Notes: a model not told the origin generated them from the sequence alone. Shown: positions 24,680 to 33,966, counted from the stretch's first letter. The stretch is 64,000 nt of DNA from Armatimonadetes bacterium DC (GCA_001442985.1 LDYB01000025.1:62001-126000); one strand, 5' to 3'. Translations and numbers: made by a program.

Positions 24680-25675
24680 ATGAGTCAGGTACGATTGGGC
24701 TTGATTGGGAGTGGTGGTATGGCACGCCACCATATTAATGTGCTTCAAGGAGTTTCCGAAGCGGCGTTAGTGGCAATTACCGAGCCGAGCGAAGAGCAGC
24801 GCCAGCGCACCCTCGAGCGGTTCCCCCAGCTGCAGGGCGTGCCGTTCTACAGCGATCACCGCGAAATGCTGGAGAAAGAGTCGCTGGACGGGGTGCTGAT
24901 TGTCTCCCCGCACACGCTCCACTTCCAGCAGGCGATGGATGCGCTGGATAAAGGACTGCATGTGATGATTGAGAAGCCGATGGTCTGCACCGTGGAGCAT
25001 GCCCGCACGCTGGTGCGCCGGTTCCGCGAGACGGGCAAAATCGGGCTGGTCGCCTATCAGCGCCACTACATTCCCATCTATCGGTATGTGTATGAGGGCA
25101 TCCGGCGTGGTGAGATAGGGCAGCCCTACTTCGTGCAAGCCATCAACTTGCAGAACTGGATGCGAGCAACGGCTGGCTCGTGGCGTCAGGACCCGGCGCT
25201 TTCGGGCGGTGGTCAGCTGAACGACACAGGCTCCCACCTGGTGGACTTCCTGATGTGGATTATGGAGGCGCCCGCCGTGCGCGTCAGCGCGTACATCAAC
25301 TACTATGACCGCCCTGTGGATATTGATTCCGCGCTGGCGTTCCAGTATGCCAACGGCGCCATTGGCAATTTGTCTATCGTCGGCAGCACGACCGTCGGCT
25401 GGCACGAGGAGATTACCGTTGTGGGTTCGGAGGGCACTTATCTGATTCGCCATGACCGACTGGAACTCTGTGATGCGCAGGGGCATCGCTACCCTGTGGA
25501 GAACCTGCCCCCCAGCTCCCAGCCTGTGATTAACTTTGTGAACGCGATATTGGGGCGCGAAGAAGTGCAGTCGCGTCCTGAAGATGGCTTGCGCGTGATT
25601 GCGTTCACGGAGGCAGCGTGGGAGTCGGCGCGGCGGGGCGGCGCGCCTGTGGAGATTGCACAGCTGGAGGGGTAG
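24680..25675 (+). CDS. Gfo/Idh/MocA family oxidoreductase
   Basis: A 331-aa NAD(P)-dependent dehydrogenase. The Rossmann start VRLGLIGSGGMARHHINVLQ, the EKP catalytic-lysine motif in HVMIEKPMVCTVEHAR and the C-terminal beta-sheet domain with GGGQLNDTGSHLVDFLMW (catalytic Asp/His region) are all present. Members act on sugars, inositols or related polyols. GGAGG lies upstream of ATG 24680. It stands alone and is followed by a strong hairpin, so it is probably monocistronic. Substrate cannot be inferred. Confidence 0.9.
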   Translation: MSQVRLGLIGSGGMARHHINVLQGVSEAALVAITEPSEEQRQRTLERFPQLQGVPFYSDHREMLEKESLDGVLIVSPHTLHFQQAMDALDKGLHVMIEKPMVCTVEHARTLVRRFRETGKIGLVAYQRHYIPIYRYVYEGIRRGEIGQPYFVQAINLQNWMRATAGSWRQDPALSGGGQLNDTGSHLVDFLMWIMEAPAVRVSAYINYYDRPVDIDSALAFQYANGAIGNLSIVGSTTVGWHEEITVVGSEGTYLIRHDRLELCDAQGHRYPVENLPPSSQPVINFVNAILGREEVQSRPEDGLRVIAFTEAAWESARRGGAPVEIAQLEG

Positions 25676-25736
25676 ACTCGGCGTTCATACCGCGTGCCCA
25701 CACGCAAACGCCCCCTGTCCCAGGCAAAACTCTGGC

Positions 25737-25767
25737 TTGGCTCCCCCGCGCCTGCAGGGGGAGCCAA
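25737..25767 (+). terminator. Hairpin after Gfo/Idh/MocA gene
   Basis: An 11-bp perfect stem, TTGGCTCCCCC (25737-25747) and GGGGGAGCCAA (25757-25767), without a T-run. It separates the oxidoreductase from the next promoter at 25785. Confidence 0.55.
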
Positions 25768-25784
25768 AGGCTCAAAGGAGACGG

Positions 25785-25790
25785 TACAAT
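25785..25790 (+). promoter_or_regulatory. Leaderless -10 box (TACAAT)
   Basis: Reads ACGGTACAATATTTATATG: GG, box, 6 nt, ATG 25797. There is no Shine-Dalgarno between box and start, so a leaderless mRNA is expected. Confidence 0.65.
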
Positions 25791-25796
25791 ATTTAT

Positions 25797-26657
25797 ATGC
25801 ACGCCCCAACCCCGCAGGAGACGCTGGCACTGTACGAGCAGATGGCGCAAACCTATCGCGCTGAAGAACGATGGGAAGCGCTCTACCAGACGATTCCGTC
25901 CATCATCGATCTCCTGCGCTGGTTCCCGGAGATTGCCGAGGACGCGCCACAGAAGGCGAATGAGTACGAAGCGGAACTCACCGAGGTGGAGCAAAGAATA
26001 CTCAGTCAGCTATTCGAGAAGGAACCGCTAATCGAGACCAAGCTATCTCTTCTGGACTCTCAGGTCTCTGTCCTGTTCGAACACGATTCCAGCGCTGAAG
26101 CGATAAAGTCCGCCATACGCAAGCACCTGATAATGGGGCGGTCTCTCTCTGAACGCCTGAATGACCTGAGCTATGTGGTGCGCTTTGAGGATGCGGACAT
26201 GGCGCTCCAGCTCTGGGAAGCGCATCTCAGGGCGGCATGGTGTTACGCCGCTGTGTTCCATTCTGGTGTGTATCGCCCGCCTTTTTCGGTGGTAACCTGT
26301 CGCGTTCCCGAATGGCTGATTGAGTTCTGGTATGAGGCGCGCCCTGCACAACGCGAGCGAATTGTGGAGGGACTGCTGCTGATTAGCAACCTGGTGGAAC
26401 GCTTCGACAGGTGGATTGCTCTGGAGGACTGCACAGAATGGCTGGCTGATGTGCGGCGATGGCTGCTCTGGCGCGGGCAGTGGCGCGCTGCCAGGCGCCT
26501 GAGCCGCCTCGCAGGGCATATCCAGAAGCGTCAGGAGTGGTGGAGTCAGCAGGCGGAGGGCGAAAGCACACTGTGGCTTCTGCCCGTGATAGAGTCTCCT
26601 TCGGACGACCGCGAGCCGACGCCGTCGCCTGATGTGTCGGTCCGCAGAGAGGAGTGA
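25797..26657 (+). CDS. Helical protein of unknown function
   Basis: A 286-aa protein, mostly helical and rich in Trp, Glu and Arg, with no signal peptide or clear membrane segment. Repeated W..AL / RW..W patterns (EERWEALYQTIPSIIDLLRWF; RWIALEDCTEWLADVRRWLLW) suggest a helical-repeat scaffold. The start at 25797 is decided by the -10 box 6 nt upstream; the open frame extends further back but would cross the hairpin. Convergent with the MntA-HepT fusion. I do not recognise a family. Confidence 0.65.
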   Translation: MHAPTPQETLALYEQMAQTYRAEERWEALYQTIPSIIDLLRWFPEIAEDAPQKANEYEAELTEVEQRILSQLFEKEPLIETKLSLLDSQVSVLFEHDSSAEAIKSAIRKHLIMGRSLSERLNDLSYVVRFEDADMALQLWEAHLRAAWCYAAVFHSGVYRPPFSVVTCRVPEWLIEFWYEARPAQRERIVEGLLLISNLVERFDRWIALEDCTEWLADVRRWLLWRGQWRAARRLSRLAGHIQKRQEWWSQQAEGESTLWLLPVIESPSDDREPTPSPDVSVRREE

Positions 26658-26687
26658 AGCAGGGCGTTTTGGGATGGAGAAAGACGC

Positions 26688-27548
26688 CTAATCGGGAGAA
26701 GAACGATTATTCTCCACCCACTCCACCAGCGCCTCCGCAAAGTCGCGGAAGAGGGCGGGCGCACGGCGGGTGTACTGTGCAACGCGATTCAGGTCTACTT
26801 GAAGGTACTCATGCACCAGCACATTGCGGAACCCCCCCATACCCCGCAGCCGCCTGTAGAGCGCGGCGGAAATCACCGCGCGCTCCCGAAGCGCCGCCAG
26901 CGAGTCCTCATAGGTCTCTGGAACCTCGCCGAAATGGCGTGTGAGGATATGCTGCGCCGCCTGCAGGATAAGCGAAATCCCCGCCAGCAGCCCGCCTCCC
27001 ACTGTCCAGCGCAGGCTCAGGTTGGTCGCCAGCGCGTCGCCTGAGACATGCGCGTACTTGTCCAGCTCCTCCGCAACACGCCGCAGGGTCAGCGCCGTCT
27101 GCAAAAGAAACTCGCGGTCAACAGCCATGGGTTTTCGCAGCGCTTCCAGCGCATATTGGCGCAGCTGTGTTCTCATTTCGACGCAAAGGTTCAAGACTCC
27201 TGCCTCGTACTGCGCGGCGGCGCGCGGCTCGCGGGCGAAAATGCACCTGCCCGTGCGCAGGATTGCTTCCTGCAGCCAGTACGGCGCCGCGGGAAGCTCC
27301 ACGATATCGAGGCGGTCTGTGCCCAGCAGCGACGACAGGTCTGCGTAAAGCGCGGTGAAAGAGTAGCCCCTGCCAGGCAACACCGCGAGGTCTACATCGT
27401 TCGCTTTGTCAGTGTTCTGCAGAGCGGAGCCAAACAGATACGCCAGCTGAATAGGATGGCGTGCAAGCACCTCAGGCAGTCGCGCCAGACGCTGGCGTAC
27501 ATCCGCCCTGAGCGGCGGCAGGTGGGCGTATTTCTCACGCACTGCCAT
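26688..27548 (-). CDS. Single-chain MntA-HepT fusion (nucleotidyltransferase + HEPN RNase)
   Basis: A 286-aa protein joining the two halves of a type VII toxin-antitoxin pair. Residues ~30-110 are a minimal nucleotidyltransferase (YLFGSALQNTDKANDVDLAVL; GS at 40-41, D51/D53). Residues ~125-275 are a HEPN/DUF86-like helical domain with the RNase motif R241-x4-H246 in FRNVLVHEYLQVD, including Tyr248, the position AMPylated in HepT. Thus antitoxin precedes toxin on one chain. A TATACT box 6 nt before ATG 27548 predicts a leaderless mRNA. A RNA-independent role, e.g. as a self-limiting RNase, is possible. Confidence 0.8.
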   Translation of the reverse strand: MAVREKYAHLPPLRADVRQRLARLPEVLARHPIQLAYLFGSALQNTDKANDVDLAVLPGRGYSFTALYADLSSLLGTDRLDIVELPAAPYWLQEAILRTGRCIFAREPRAAAQYEAGVLNLCVEMRTQLRQYALEALRKPMAVDREFLLQTALTLRRVAEELDKYAHVSGDALATNLSLRWTVGGGLLAGISLILQAAQHILTRHFGEVPETYEDSLAALRERAVISAALYRRLRGMGGFRNVLVHEYLQVDLNRVAQYTRRAPALFRDFAEALVEWVENNRSSPD

Positions 27549-27554
27549 AGCCGA

Positions 27555-27560
27555 AGTATA
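27555..27560 (-). promoter_or_regulatory. Leaderless -10 box (TATACT) of MntA-HepT fusion
   Basis: The minus strand reads AAGGTATACTTCGGCTATG: box, 6 nt, ATG 27548, with no ribosome site between. Confidence 0.65.
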
Positions 27561-27584
27561 CCTTAGCCACGAAAGCGGGTTTTG

Positions 27585-29381
27585 CTATGCACCCTGCACC
27601 AGCGCCTCGAACCGCTCCACATCCTGCCGAATCACTTCGAGGCTGTTGCGCCAGAAGTCGGGTTTGCGGATGTCGAAACCGAACTGTTCGGCGAGGGTGG
27701 GCGCGTCCGCCATGCCTGTGGAGCTGAGCAGGTCGTCGTAGCGGGCACGGAAGCCGTCAGGGTCGTCCAGGTAGAGCGCGTACAGCCCCAGCCCGAACAG
27801 CAACCCGAACATGTAGGGATAGTTGTAAAACGCGCTTCCGTAGTAGTGCGGCTTGGCGCACCACATGTAAGGATGCAGAGATTGCGGGTCTAACCCGTCG
27901 CCATAGGTTTGCTCCTGCGCCTCGCGCATGAGGGCGCAGAGCTCGGAGACGCTCAGTTCGCGCTCGTTGCGGCGCTCGAACACCGCTTTTTCAAACAGGA
28001 AGCGGCTGGTGATGTCCACCACCACCTGACAGTTGCCCTGCAGCGAGGCTTCAAGGATGGCAATCTGCTCCTCAGGGGTGGCGTTTTGCAGGGCGGCGTT
28101 GCGCACAATCGTCTCGCAGAAGATGCTGGCGGTCTCCGCGAGCGTCATCGGGGTGAATCGCTGGAGATAGGTGCGATTGGCGAGGCAGAGGTTGTGATAG
28201 GCGTGCCCCAGCTCGTGCGCGAGCGTGCTGAGACCGTTGAACGAGGGCTTGTAGTTGGTGAGGATGCGCGATTCGTCCTTGCGCAGGCGCATGCAGAAGG
28301 CGCCGTCGCGCTTGCCGGGCATCGGCGGCGCATCAATCCAGTTTTCCTCGAAGGCGCGGCGGGCGAAGTCGCTCATCTTCTGCGAATAGGTGGCGAACTG
28401 CTCGATGATAAACTGCTTCGCCTCGTCGTATTCCCAGCGTTTGGCGTCTTTGCCGACGGGGGCGAACAGGTCGTACCATGCACAGCGCTCGATGCCGAGG
28501 GCGCGGGCTTTCGCGTGCAGATAGCGTCGGAAATGAGGGAACGATTCGTGGGCGGCGGTCATCATGGCGTCCAGCACCGCCTCGTCGATGGCGTTGCGGA
28601 AGAGCGAGGCTTCCAGCGGGTCGCGCCACTTGCGGCGGCGGGTGAGCAGGTTGGTCTCGCCCTTGATGCTGTTGAGTGCGCTGGCGATGGGCATTGCGTG
28701 GCGCTCCCATGCCTGCAGCTCGGCGTGGTAGGCGGCGGCGCGCACGGAGCGGTCGGGGTCTACCGCCAGGTTGCGCACCATGCTCATCGGGAGCGTCTGC
28801 CGTTCGCCTTTGAGTTCCAGCTCCACCATAATTTGTGAGCTGAGGTTGCCGTAAAACTTGCTCCAGGCGTTGCTGCCGGTGAGGCTCATCTCGGTGGCGA
28901 GCGACTCTTCGGCAGGCGACATCATGTGTTCGGCATAGACTTTCGCGCGGCGGAGCCAGTAGGCGTGCTGGCGTGCCATCTCCGAGCGCTCGATGAGCGC
29001 CTCCACATCCTGCGAGCCAGCCCATGCGGTCAGGCGTGTGCTGAGCTTGGCAAGGCGCACCTCCTCGCGCTCCATCTCGCTCATGCGCATCTGGGCGTAC
29101 TCATCGCGCGAGTCGGTGGCAATAAAACTGTAAATATACGCCTCGATCGTGTGCCCGAACTCCATCAAAGCGTTATACTGCGGGATGACCGCCTCAAAAA
29201 TCGCAACGGCTGTGTTCACATCAAGGGGCTGGTCGGTGCGGTCGATGCGGGCGTTTTCGAACAGTCCTTCCAGCTCATCGATGGCACGCACAAAGCTGCG
29301 GAAATCGCGCTCAAATTCTGGTGAGTCTAAACTCGGATAGACAACGCTCATATCCCAACGCGGCAGGTTCTTTGTTTCCAT
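27585..29381 (-). CDS. pepF: M3 family oligoendopeptidase F
   Basis: A 598-aa cytoplasmic zinc peptidase. The gluzincin motif HELGH (389-393) in STLAHELGHAYHN and the downstream ETASIFCETIV (third zinc ligand Glu) are present. The N-terminal helical region PRWDMSVVYPSLDSPEF is typical of PepF. It degrades short peptides. ATG 29381 has GAGGAGG (29387-29393) 5 nt upstream and a TACAAT box at 29403-29408, so this mRNA has a short leader. It is divergent from the TPR gene, and the two promoters share a 53-bp gap. Confidence 0.93.
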   Translation of the reverse strand: METKNLPRWDMSVVYPSLDSPEFERDFRSFVRAIDELEGLFENARIDRTDQPLDVNTAVAIFEAVIPQYNALMEFGHTIEAYIYSFIATDSRDEYAQMRMSEMEREEVRLAKLSTRLTAWAGSQDVEALIERSEMARQHAYWLRRAKVYAEHMMSPAEESLATEMSLTGSNAWSKFYGNLSSQIMVELELKGERQTLPMSMVRNLAVDPDRSVRAAAYHAELQAWERHAMPIASALNSIKGETNLLTRRRKWRDPLEASLFRNAIDEAVLDAMMTAAHESFPHFRRYLHAKARALGIERCAWYDLFAPVGKDAKRWEYDEAKQFIIEQFATYSQKMSDFARRAFEENWIDAPPMPGKRDGAFCMRLRKDESRILTNYKPSFNGLSTLAHELGHAYHNLCLANRTYLQRFTPMTLAETASIFCETIVRNAALQNATPEEQIAILEASLQGNCQVVVDITSRFLFEKAVFERRNERELSVSELCALMREAQEQTYGDGLDPQSLHPYMWCAKPHYYGSAFYNYPYMFGLLFGLGLYALYLDDPDGFRARYDDLLSSTGMADAPTLAEQFGFDIRKPDFWRNSLEVIRQDVERFEALVQGA

Positions 29382-29402
29382 AGTTGCCTCCTCGCAGGGG
29401 CA

Positions 29403-29408
29403 ATTGTA
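29403..29408 (-). promoter_or_regulatory. -10 box (TACAAT) of pepF
   Basis: The minus strand reads CAGGTACAATTGCCCC, 21 nt before ATG 29381, with a GAGGAGG ribosome site between. Confidence 0.6.
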
Positions 29409-29422
29409 CCTGAAGGCTCAGG

Positions 29423-29428
29423 TATACT
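29423..29428 (+). promoter_or_regulatory. Leaderless -10 box (TATACT) of TPR gene
   Basis: Reads CAGGTATACTTCTTGCGTGATG. The box is 6 nt from GTG 29435 and 9 nt from ATG 29438; either start would be essentially leaderless. Confidence 0.6.
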
Positions 29429-29437
29429 TCTTGCGTG

Positions 29438-31918
29438 ATGAGACGGCTGTGGCTGTGGATGCTGGCGTGGGGCTTGATGCTTGGCTTCGTGTGGGCGCAG
29501 AACACCCTGACTCCTGATCTCCAGAAACAGTTTGACCGTGCGGTGCAGCTGGCGCGCGCGGGCAAGTTGAAAGAGGCGGAGCCGATTCTCCGCTCGATTT
29601 TGCACAAGCGCCCGCAGTTTGTGCCGGCGCACATCAATCTGGGGCTGGTCTACCGCCTGCAGAACCAGTACGACAAGGCGGCGTATCACTTCCGCACGGC
29701 AGCGAAACTGAACCCCAAAGACCCCCTGCCGCTGCTGGAGCTGACGCGCATGGCGCTGGACAGGGGCAAGCTGGACGATGCGGAGGGTTATCTGCGCACA
29801 CTTCGCCAGCGCCATCCGAATCACCCGGAGGTTGCGGTGCTGTCGGGTTCACTGGCGATGTTGCGTGGGCAGTGGAAAGAGGCGCAAGCCGAGTTCCAGA
29901 AAGCGTTTCGCACACGCCCCAACGATTTCCGAATCGTTTACAATCTGGGGGTGATTGCCTATCAACTGGAGAACTTCCCGGAGGCACAACGCTACATGGA
30001 GCGCACGGTGCAGCTCAAGCCCGACTACACCACCGCATGGAAATCGCTGGGGATGGTGTACGAGGCGTTAAACCGCCCTGCCGACGCCATTCGTGCCTAC
30101 ACGGAAGCCCTGAAGCGCGAACCCGATGACCTGCCCACACGCCTCAAACGCGCCATGCTCTATCAGCGCGAAAACCGCACCGACGAGGCGCTTCAGGACT
30201 ACCTGCACCTAACAAAGGTCTACCCGCGCAACCCTGAGGCGCTGATGGGCGCAGGCATGCTGCTGATGCGTCAGGAAAAATGGGAGTCGGCAAAGCACTA
30301 TCTCGGCAGAGCCATTCAGCTGTTCCGGAGCAACGAGCCTATCTACTGGGATATTCTGACCGAGATTGCCATTTGCGAGCTGCGCCTCAAGAACTACGGC
30401 AAGGCACGCGAGTATTTCGGCGAGATTTTGAAACTCTTCCCCAAGAATCAGCGGGCGTATGAGGGGCAGTATGAGGTGCTTCAGGCGCAGGGCGAAAACG
30501 ATCAGGAGATTCTGCCTTTTCTGCGCCGCTGGGAAGAGAACCTTCCCGATGACTACCGCCCGACGATGCTGATTGCCGCCATTTACGAGCGCGGTCAGCA
30601 GTTTGAGCTGGCGAATGCTGAGTATCAGAAACTGCTTCAGAAGCACCCGAAGAACTCCGACCTGCGCCGCGAGTATGCACGGTTCCTGAGTCGAAATGGG
30701 CGCGAGACCGAAGCGCTTCAGATTTACGACGCGCTGCTGAGCGAATCGCCCAGCGAGGTCTCCGCGCTGCTGGGCAAAGCACGAATCATGGAGCGCCAGC
30801 AGAAGTTTCAGGAGGCGCTCGCGCTCTATCAGCAGGTGTTGAGTCGCGACCCCACCAACGAGATTGCGCTGCTGGGCGCCGCCGCGATGCACCGCAAGCT
30901 GAACCAGATTGACGAGGCGGCACAAATCTATCGCCAGATGGCGCTGGGCGAGACTCTCAACATGCTGGCGCTCTCCAACATGATAGAAATGCTCCGCGCG
31001 GCGAACCGCCCTGACGACCTGATTGCGTTCCTCAAAGAGGTGGTCGCCAAACATGGGGTGGAGCATCTGCCGCTGCTGGCGACCGAGCTGGCACGGTTGC
31101 ATCGCGTCGAGGAGGCGGTTCAGGCGTACCGCGAGGCGATTGCGAAAGACCCCCATGACCCCCGTCTCTATCGCGGACTGGGCGCCCTGCTGGAGCAACT
31201 CCAGCGTTACGACGAGGCGCTTCAGGCATATCAGCACGCGCTCCAGCTTGACCCCAAAAACGCATGGACCGTCGGGCATCTGGCACAGGTGTTGATCAAT
31301 CAGGAGAAATACGCCGAGGCGTGGGAGGTGTTGCGCAACGGGTTGCTTGCCAACCCCGACGAGATTACGCTGTACGGGATGATAGAACGCCTCACCGAAA
31401 AGCTGGGGCGTCAGGCGGAATATGAGTCGCTATTGCAGGGGCTGGCAAGCAAGTCAACGCCTGCACAGGAACCCGTGAAAGCCTATGCCGAGTGGATGCG
31501 CCGACAGGGACGCCTGAATGAAGCCATCGCCTTTGTGGAGACGCGCCACAAAGCAGAGCCTGAGAATGCGCCCCTCCTGCAAACGCTCGTTAACCTTTAC
31601 ACCGCCGCCAAACGCTACCCTGAGGCGCTGGAGGCGTATGCCAGACTGGCGCAGGTGCAGCCGAAGGATGTGTTCAGCCTGCGCAGCTGGGCAACGCTGG
31701 CGGATCAGCACGGCACGCTGGAACAGCGCATCCGTGCCTATGAAGCACTCTACAAAGCCGTGCCCGACGAAATCACGACAGGGCTGAAACTGGCGCGGCT
31801 CTATCAGCAGAACGGACAGCGCCAGAAGGCGATTGACCTGCTCTCGGAAATGCAATCGGACTTTCCCAAAAACGAAGATATTCAGCGCCTGCTGAACGAG
31901 ATAATCGCAAGCCGATGA
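29438..31918 (+). CDS. Secreted/periplasmic TPR-repeat protein
   Basis: An 826-aa protein with a signal peptide (RRLWLWMLAWGLMLGFVWA, cleavage before QN). It is built from about 20 tandem TPR units, for example AVQLARAGKLKEAEPILRSI, YDKAAYHFRTAAKLNPKDP and RYDEALQAYQHALQLDPKNA. TPR arrays scaffold protein complexes; a periplasmic one of this size suggests envelope assembly or polysaccharide export (inference). GTG 29435 is an alternative start. Its stop overlaps the DUF2993 gene by 4 nt. Confidence 0.85.
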   Translation: MRRLWLWMLAWGLMLGFVWAQNTLTPDLQKQFDRAVQLARAGKLKEAEPILRSILHKRPQFVPAHINLGLVYRLQNQYDKAAYHFRTAAKLNPKDPLPLLELTRMALDRGKLDDAEGYLRTLRQRHPNHPEVAVLSGSLAMLRGQWKEAQAEFQKAFRTRPNDFRIVYNLGVIAYQLENFPEAQRYMERTVQLKPDYTTAWKSLGMVYEALNRPADAIRAYTEALKREPDDLPTRLKRAMLYQRENRTDEALQDYLHLTKVYPRNPEALMGAGMLLMRQEKWESAKHYLGRAIQLFRSNEPIYWDILTEIAICELRLKNYGKAREYFGEILKLFPKNQRAYEGQYEVLQAQGENDQEILPFLRRWEENLPDDYRPTMLIAAIYERGQQFELANAEYQKLLQKHPKNSDLRREYARFLSRNGRETEALQIYDALLSESPSEVSALLGKARIMERQQKFQEALALYQQVLSRDPTNEIALLGAAAMHRKLNQIDEAAQIYRQMALGETLNMLALSNMIEMLRAANRPDDLIAFLKEVVAKHGVEHLPLLATELARLHRVEEAVQAYREAIAKDPHDPRLYRGLGALLEQLQRYDEALQAYQHALQLDPKNAWTVGHLAQVLINQEKYAEAWEVLRNGLLANPDEITLYGMIERLTEKLGRQAEYESLLQGLASKSTPAQEPVKAYAEWMRRQGRLNEAIAFVETRHKAEPENAPLLQTLVNLYTAAKRYPEALEAYARLAQVQPKDVFSLRSWATLADQHGTLEQRIRAYEALYKAVPDEITTGLKLARLYQQNGQRQKAIDLLSEMQSDFPKNEDIQRLLNEIIASR

Positions 31919-32715
31919 AGCGCGAGTGGGTGGCGGTGGTCGCAATCCTGCTGACGCTGGGGCGTGGCGCCCTGCGCGAGATTGAAAAAACCGCCGCCCG
32001 CGAAATTCAGCAACGCATCGGGGGCAAAATCTCCGTGCGGATTGAGCTGGATGGCGCACGCGGGCTGACCGAAGGCAAAATCAAACGGCTCACTGTGCGG
32101 GCGCAGGGGTTCACCCTGGATGGCTTCCCGTTCACGCTGGAGCCAGAACGCCCGAAGTCGGGACATATCAGGCGGTTTGTGATGTACCTGCAGGACGCGC
32201 GCCTGCGCGGGCTACGCGCCGAAACCGCCTGGGCGGAGATTCCCGATATCTACTACGACCGCCAGCTGGCTCTCAGCCGCCGAATCTTTCGGCTCAGCGA
32301 TACAGGCGTCGGTCCCGCCGAGATTGTGGTTACTCAGAACGATTTAGCCGACTATATCCGTCGCAAGTATGCCCCCTACATCCGTGAGGTGAGGGTGAAC
32401 ATCACGCCGACACAAACGCTGGTGGAGGGGGTAACAGTTCTGCTCACGAGCGAGGTGCGTTTTCGGGCGACGGGTGTTCTCAAACCCCGCGAGGGGCGCT
32501 ACTTAGACTTAGCCGAGGCGCAAATTGAGATTGAAGGCGCCGAACTGCCCCCGCAGGCGGTAGAGCTTCTGCGTCAGTGGTTGAACCCGATTATTGACCT
32601 GGAACGCGACCTGGGCATTTACGACGGGCTGTATGTGGACTCTGTCGTGAGCGAAGCGGGACGCATGCGCGCCGTGGGCAAAGCGTGGATTCCTGCGCCG
32701 AAGCGGGGCGAGTAG
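31915..32715 (+). CDS. DUF2993 family protein (LmeA-like)
   Basis: A 266-aa protein with a short hydrophobic N-terminus (EWVAVVAILLTLGRGAL) that could be a signal peptide. The body follows DUF2993: REIEKTAAREIQQRIGGKIS, VTQNDLADYIRRKYAP, then VLLTSEVRFRATGVL and NPIIDLERDLGI. The actinobacterial member LmeA is a periplasmic mannosyltransferase helper (family knowledge); the role here is unproven. It overlaps the TPR gene by 4 nt and is followed within 2 nt by a membrane glycosyltransferase, so all three are probably one unit. Confidence 0.75.
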   Translation: MKREWVAVVAILLTLGRGALREIEKTAAREIQQRIGGKISVRIELDGARGLTEGKIKRLTVRAQGFTLDGFPFTLEPERPKSGHIRRFVMYLQDARLRGLRAETAWAEIPDIYYDRQLALSRRIFRLSDTGVGPAEIVVTQNDLADYIRRKYAPYIREVRVNITPTQTLVEGVTVLLTSEVRFRATGVLKPREGRYLDLAEAQIEIEGAELPPQAVELLRQWLNPIIDLERDLGIYDGLYVDSVVSEAGRMRAVGKAWIPAPKRGE

Positions 32716-32717
32716 CC

Positions 32718-33935
32718 ATGCGCTGGGCATTCTGGTTCTGGGTGGCGGTGGCAGCCTTACGAATCGGCTATGCGCTGATTGCCCCCTCGGTAGACCCCTT
32801 TTTGCGCCGCGACCCCCTGCACGGCGACGCGGCGGTGCATGACCAGATGGCGTGGACTTTAGTGCAGGAAGGGCGCCTGGTGTTTGTGAAAGGGTTGCAA
32901 ACCGCGCCTGCCTATATCTGGCTGATGGCAGGAGTGTACGCTGTGGTGGGACATGCGCCGCAGGCAGTGCGCCTCGTGAACGGCGTTCTGGCGCTGGTGA
33001 TGTTGTGGGGGCTATGGCGACTGGCGCATCGCTGGCTGGGCGAACGCGGCGCCTGCTGGGCGACGGGGCTGGCGGCACTCCATCCGCACCTGCTGATGAT
33101 TTCAGGCTGGCTCTACACGGAGAATCTGGCATTACCGTTGCTGGTGTGGGCGCTGGAGCGGGCGAGCGCGGAGCGCACCCTGCGGAACGGGCTAATCGCG
33201 GGTGTGCTGCTGGGGTTGCTTGCGCTGACGCGGGCGAACTTTTTGCCGTTTCTGGGGCTGGTGGCGTTGTGGTGGGCGATGGCAGCGCCGCGGGCGGGTC
33301 AAAAGTGGAATCGCCTGCCTGCGCTGGGGATGGCGCTCAGCGGGATGCTGGTGGTCGCGCCCTATGTGGGCTATCTCTACGGGCGCTATGGGCACATTAT
33401 TCCCGTGGGGTTGGGCGGCTACACTTTCCTGTGGGCGAATAACCCTGAGGCGGATGGGGGCTTCCGCGCCGATTTTCTGGAGTTGCGCATGCAGGTGGGT
33501 GGACGCGAGGTGGTGGTGCGCGAGTGGATTGCCTCGCCCGACCCTGTGGAGCGCGACCGCAAAGCGCTCCAGCTGGCGCTGCAATGGATTCGGGAGAACC
33601 CGATGGACTTTCTGCGCCTGCTGTGGCTGAAGACGCGCCTGAGCCTCTCGGCGTTCGGGCTTCAGGAGTCAGGGAATCGGGCGCTGCTGCGGGCGCTTGC
33701 GCTGGCGGACGGGGTTTACTGGCTCTATCTGGCGCTGGCGCATCTGGGGCTATTCTGGGGCTGGCGCTCGCGCTGGCGTGAATGGGGACTTGTCGTCGTG
33801 CTGGAAGCGTGGGTATGGCTCACCATATGGCTCTATGCAGGGGGCAGCCGCCCGCTGCTGCCCATCCAGCCGTTCTGGCTCATCTTTTTCGTAAGAGCCG
33901 TTCAGGAGATAAGAAAGCGACTCCTTGCGGTTTGA
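32718..33935 (+). CDS. Polytopic membrane glycosyltransferase (GT39/ArnT-like, PMT_2 type)
   Basis: A 405-aa GT-C enzyme with about ten hydrophobic segments. The first periplasmic loop has RRDPLHGDAAVHDQMAWTL, where the Asp in the DPLHGDA context matches the catalytic acidic residue placement in this class. PPGxP-like and ALTRANFLPF motifs also fit dolichol/undecaprenyl-phosphate sugar users. It should transfer a lipid-linked sugar to a periplasmic acceptor. ATG 32718 follows the previous stop by 2 nt. The last third is short, so the soluble C-terminal domain of ArnT is absent. Confidence 0.8.
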   Translation: MRWAFWFWVAVAALRIGYALIAPSVDPFLRRDPLHGDAAVHDQMAWTLVQEGRLVFVKGLQTAPAYIWLMAGVYAVVGHAPQAVRLVNGVLALVMLWGLWRLAHRWLGERGACWATGLAALHPHLLMISGWLYTENLALPLLVWALERASAERTLRNGLIAGVLLGLLALTRANFLPFLGLVALWWAMAAPRAGQKWNRLPALGMALSGMLVVAPYVGYLYGRYGHIIPVGLGGYTFLWANNPEADGGFRADFLELRMQVGGREVVVREWIASPDPVERDRKALQLALQWIRENPMDFLRLLWLKTRLSLSAFGLQESGNRALLRALALADGVYWLYLALAHLGLFWGWRSRWREWGLVVVLEAWVWLTIWLYAGGSRPLLPIQPFWLIFFVRAVQEIRKRLLAV

Positions 33936-33941
33936 GCGAAG

Positions 33942-33966
33942 GGTGGCGGCTCCACTGCGGTTTTTT
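33942..33966 (+). terminator. Weak terminator
   Basis: A small stem, GTGG (33943-33946) with CCAC (33952-33955), followed by TTTTTT (33961-33966) in the 30-bp gap between convergent glycosyltransferase genes. Confidence 0.3.

Noticed and set aside
30209-31279. Minus-strand 356-codon frame opposite the TPR gene
   Set aside because: Codon-repeat shadow of the TPR array; no ribosome site and no motif.
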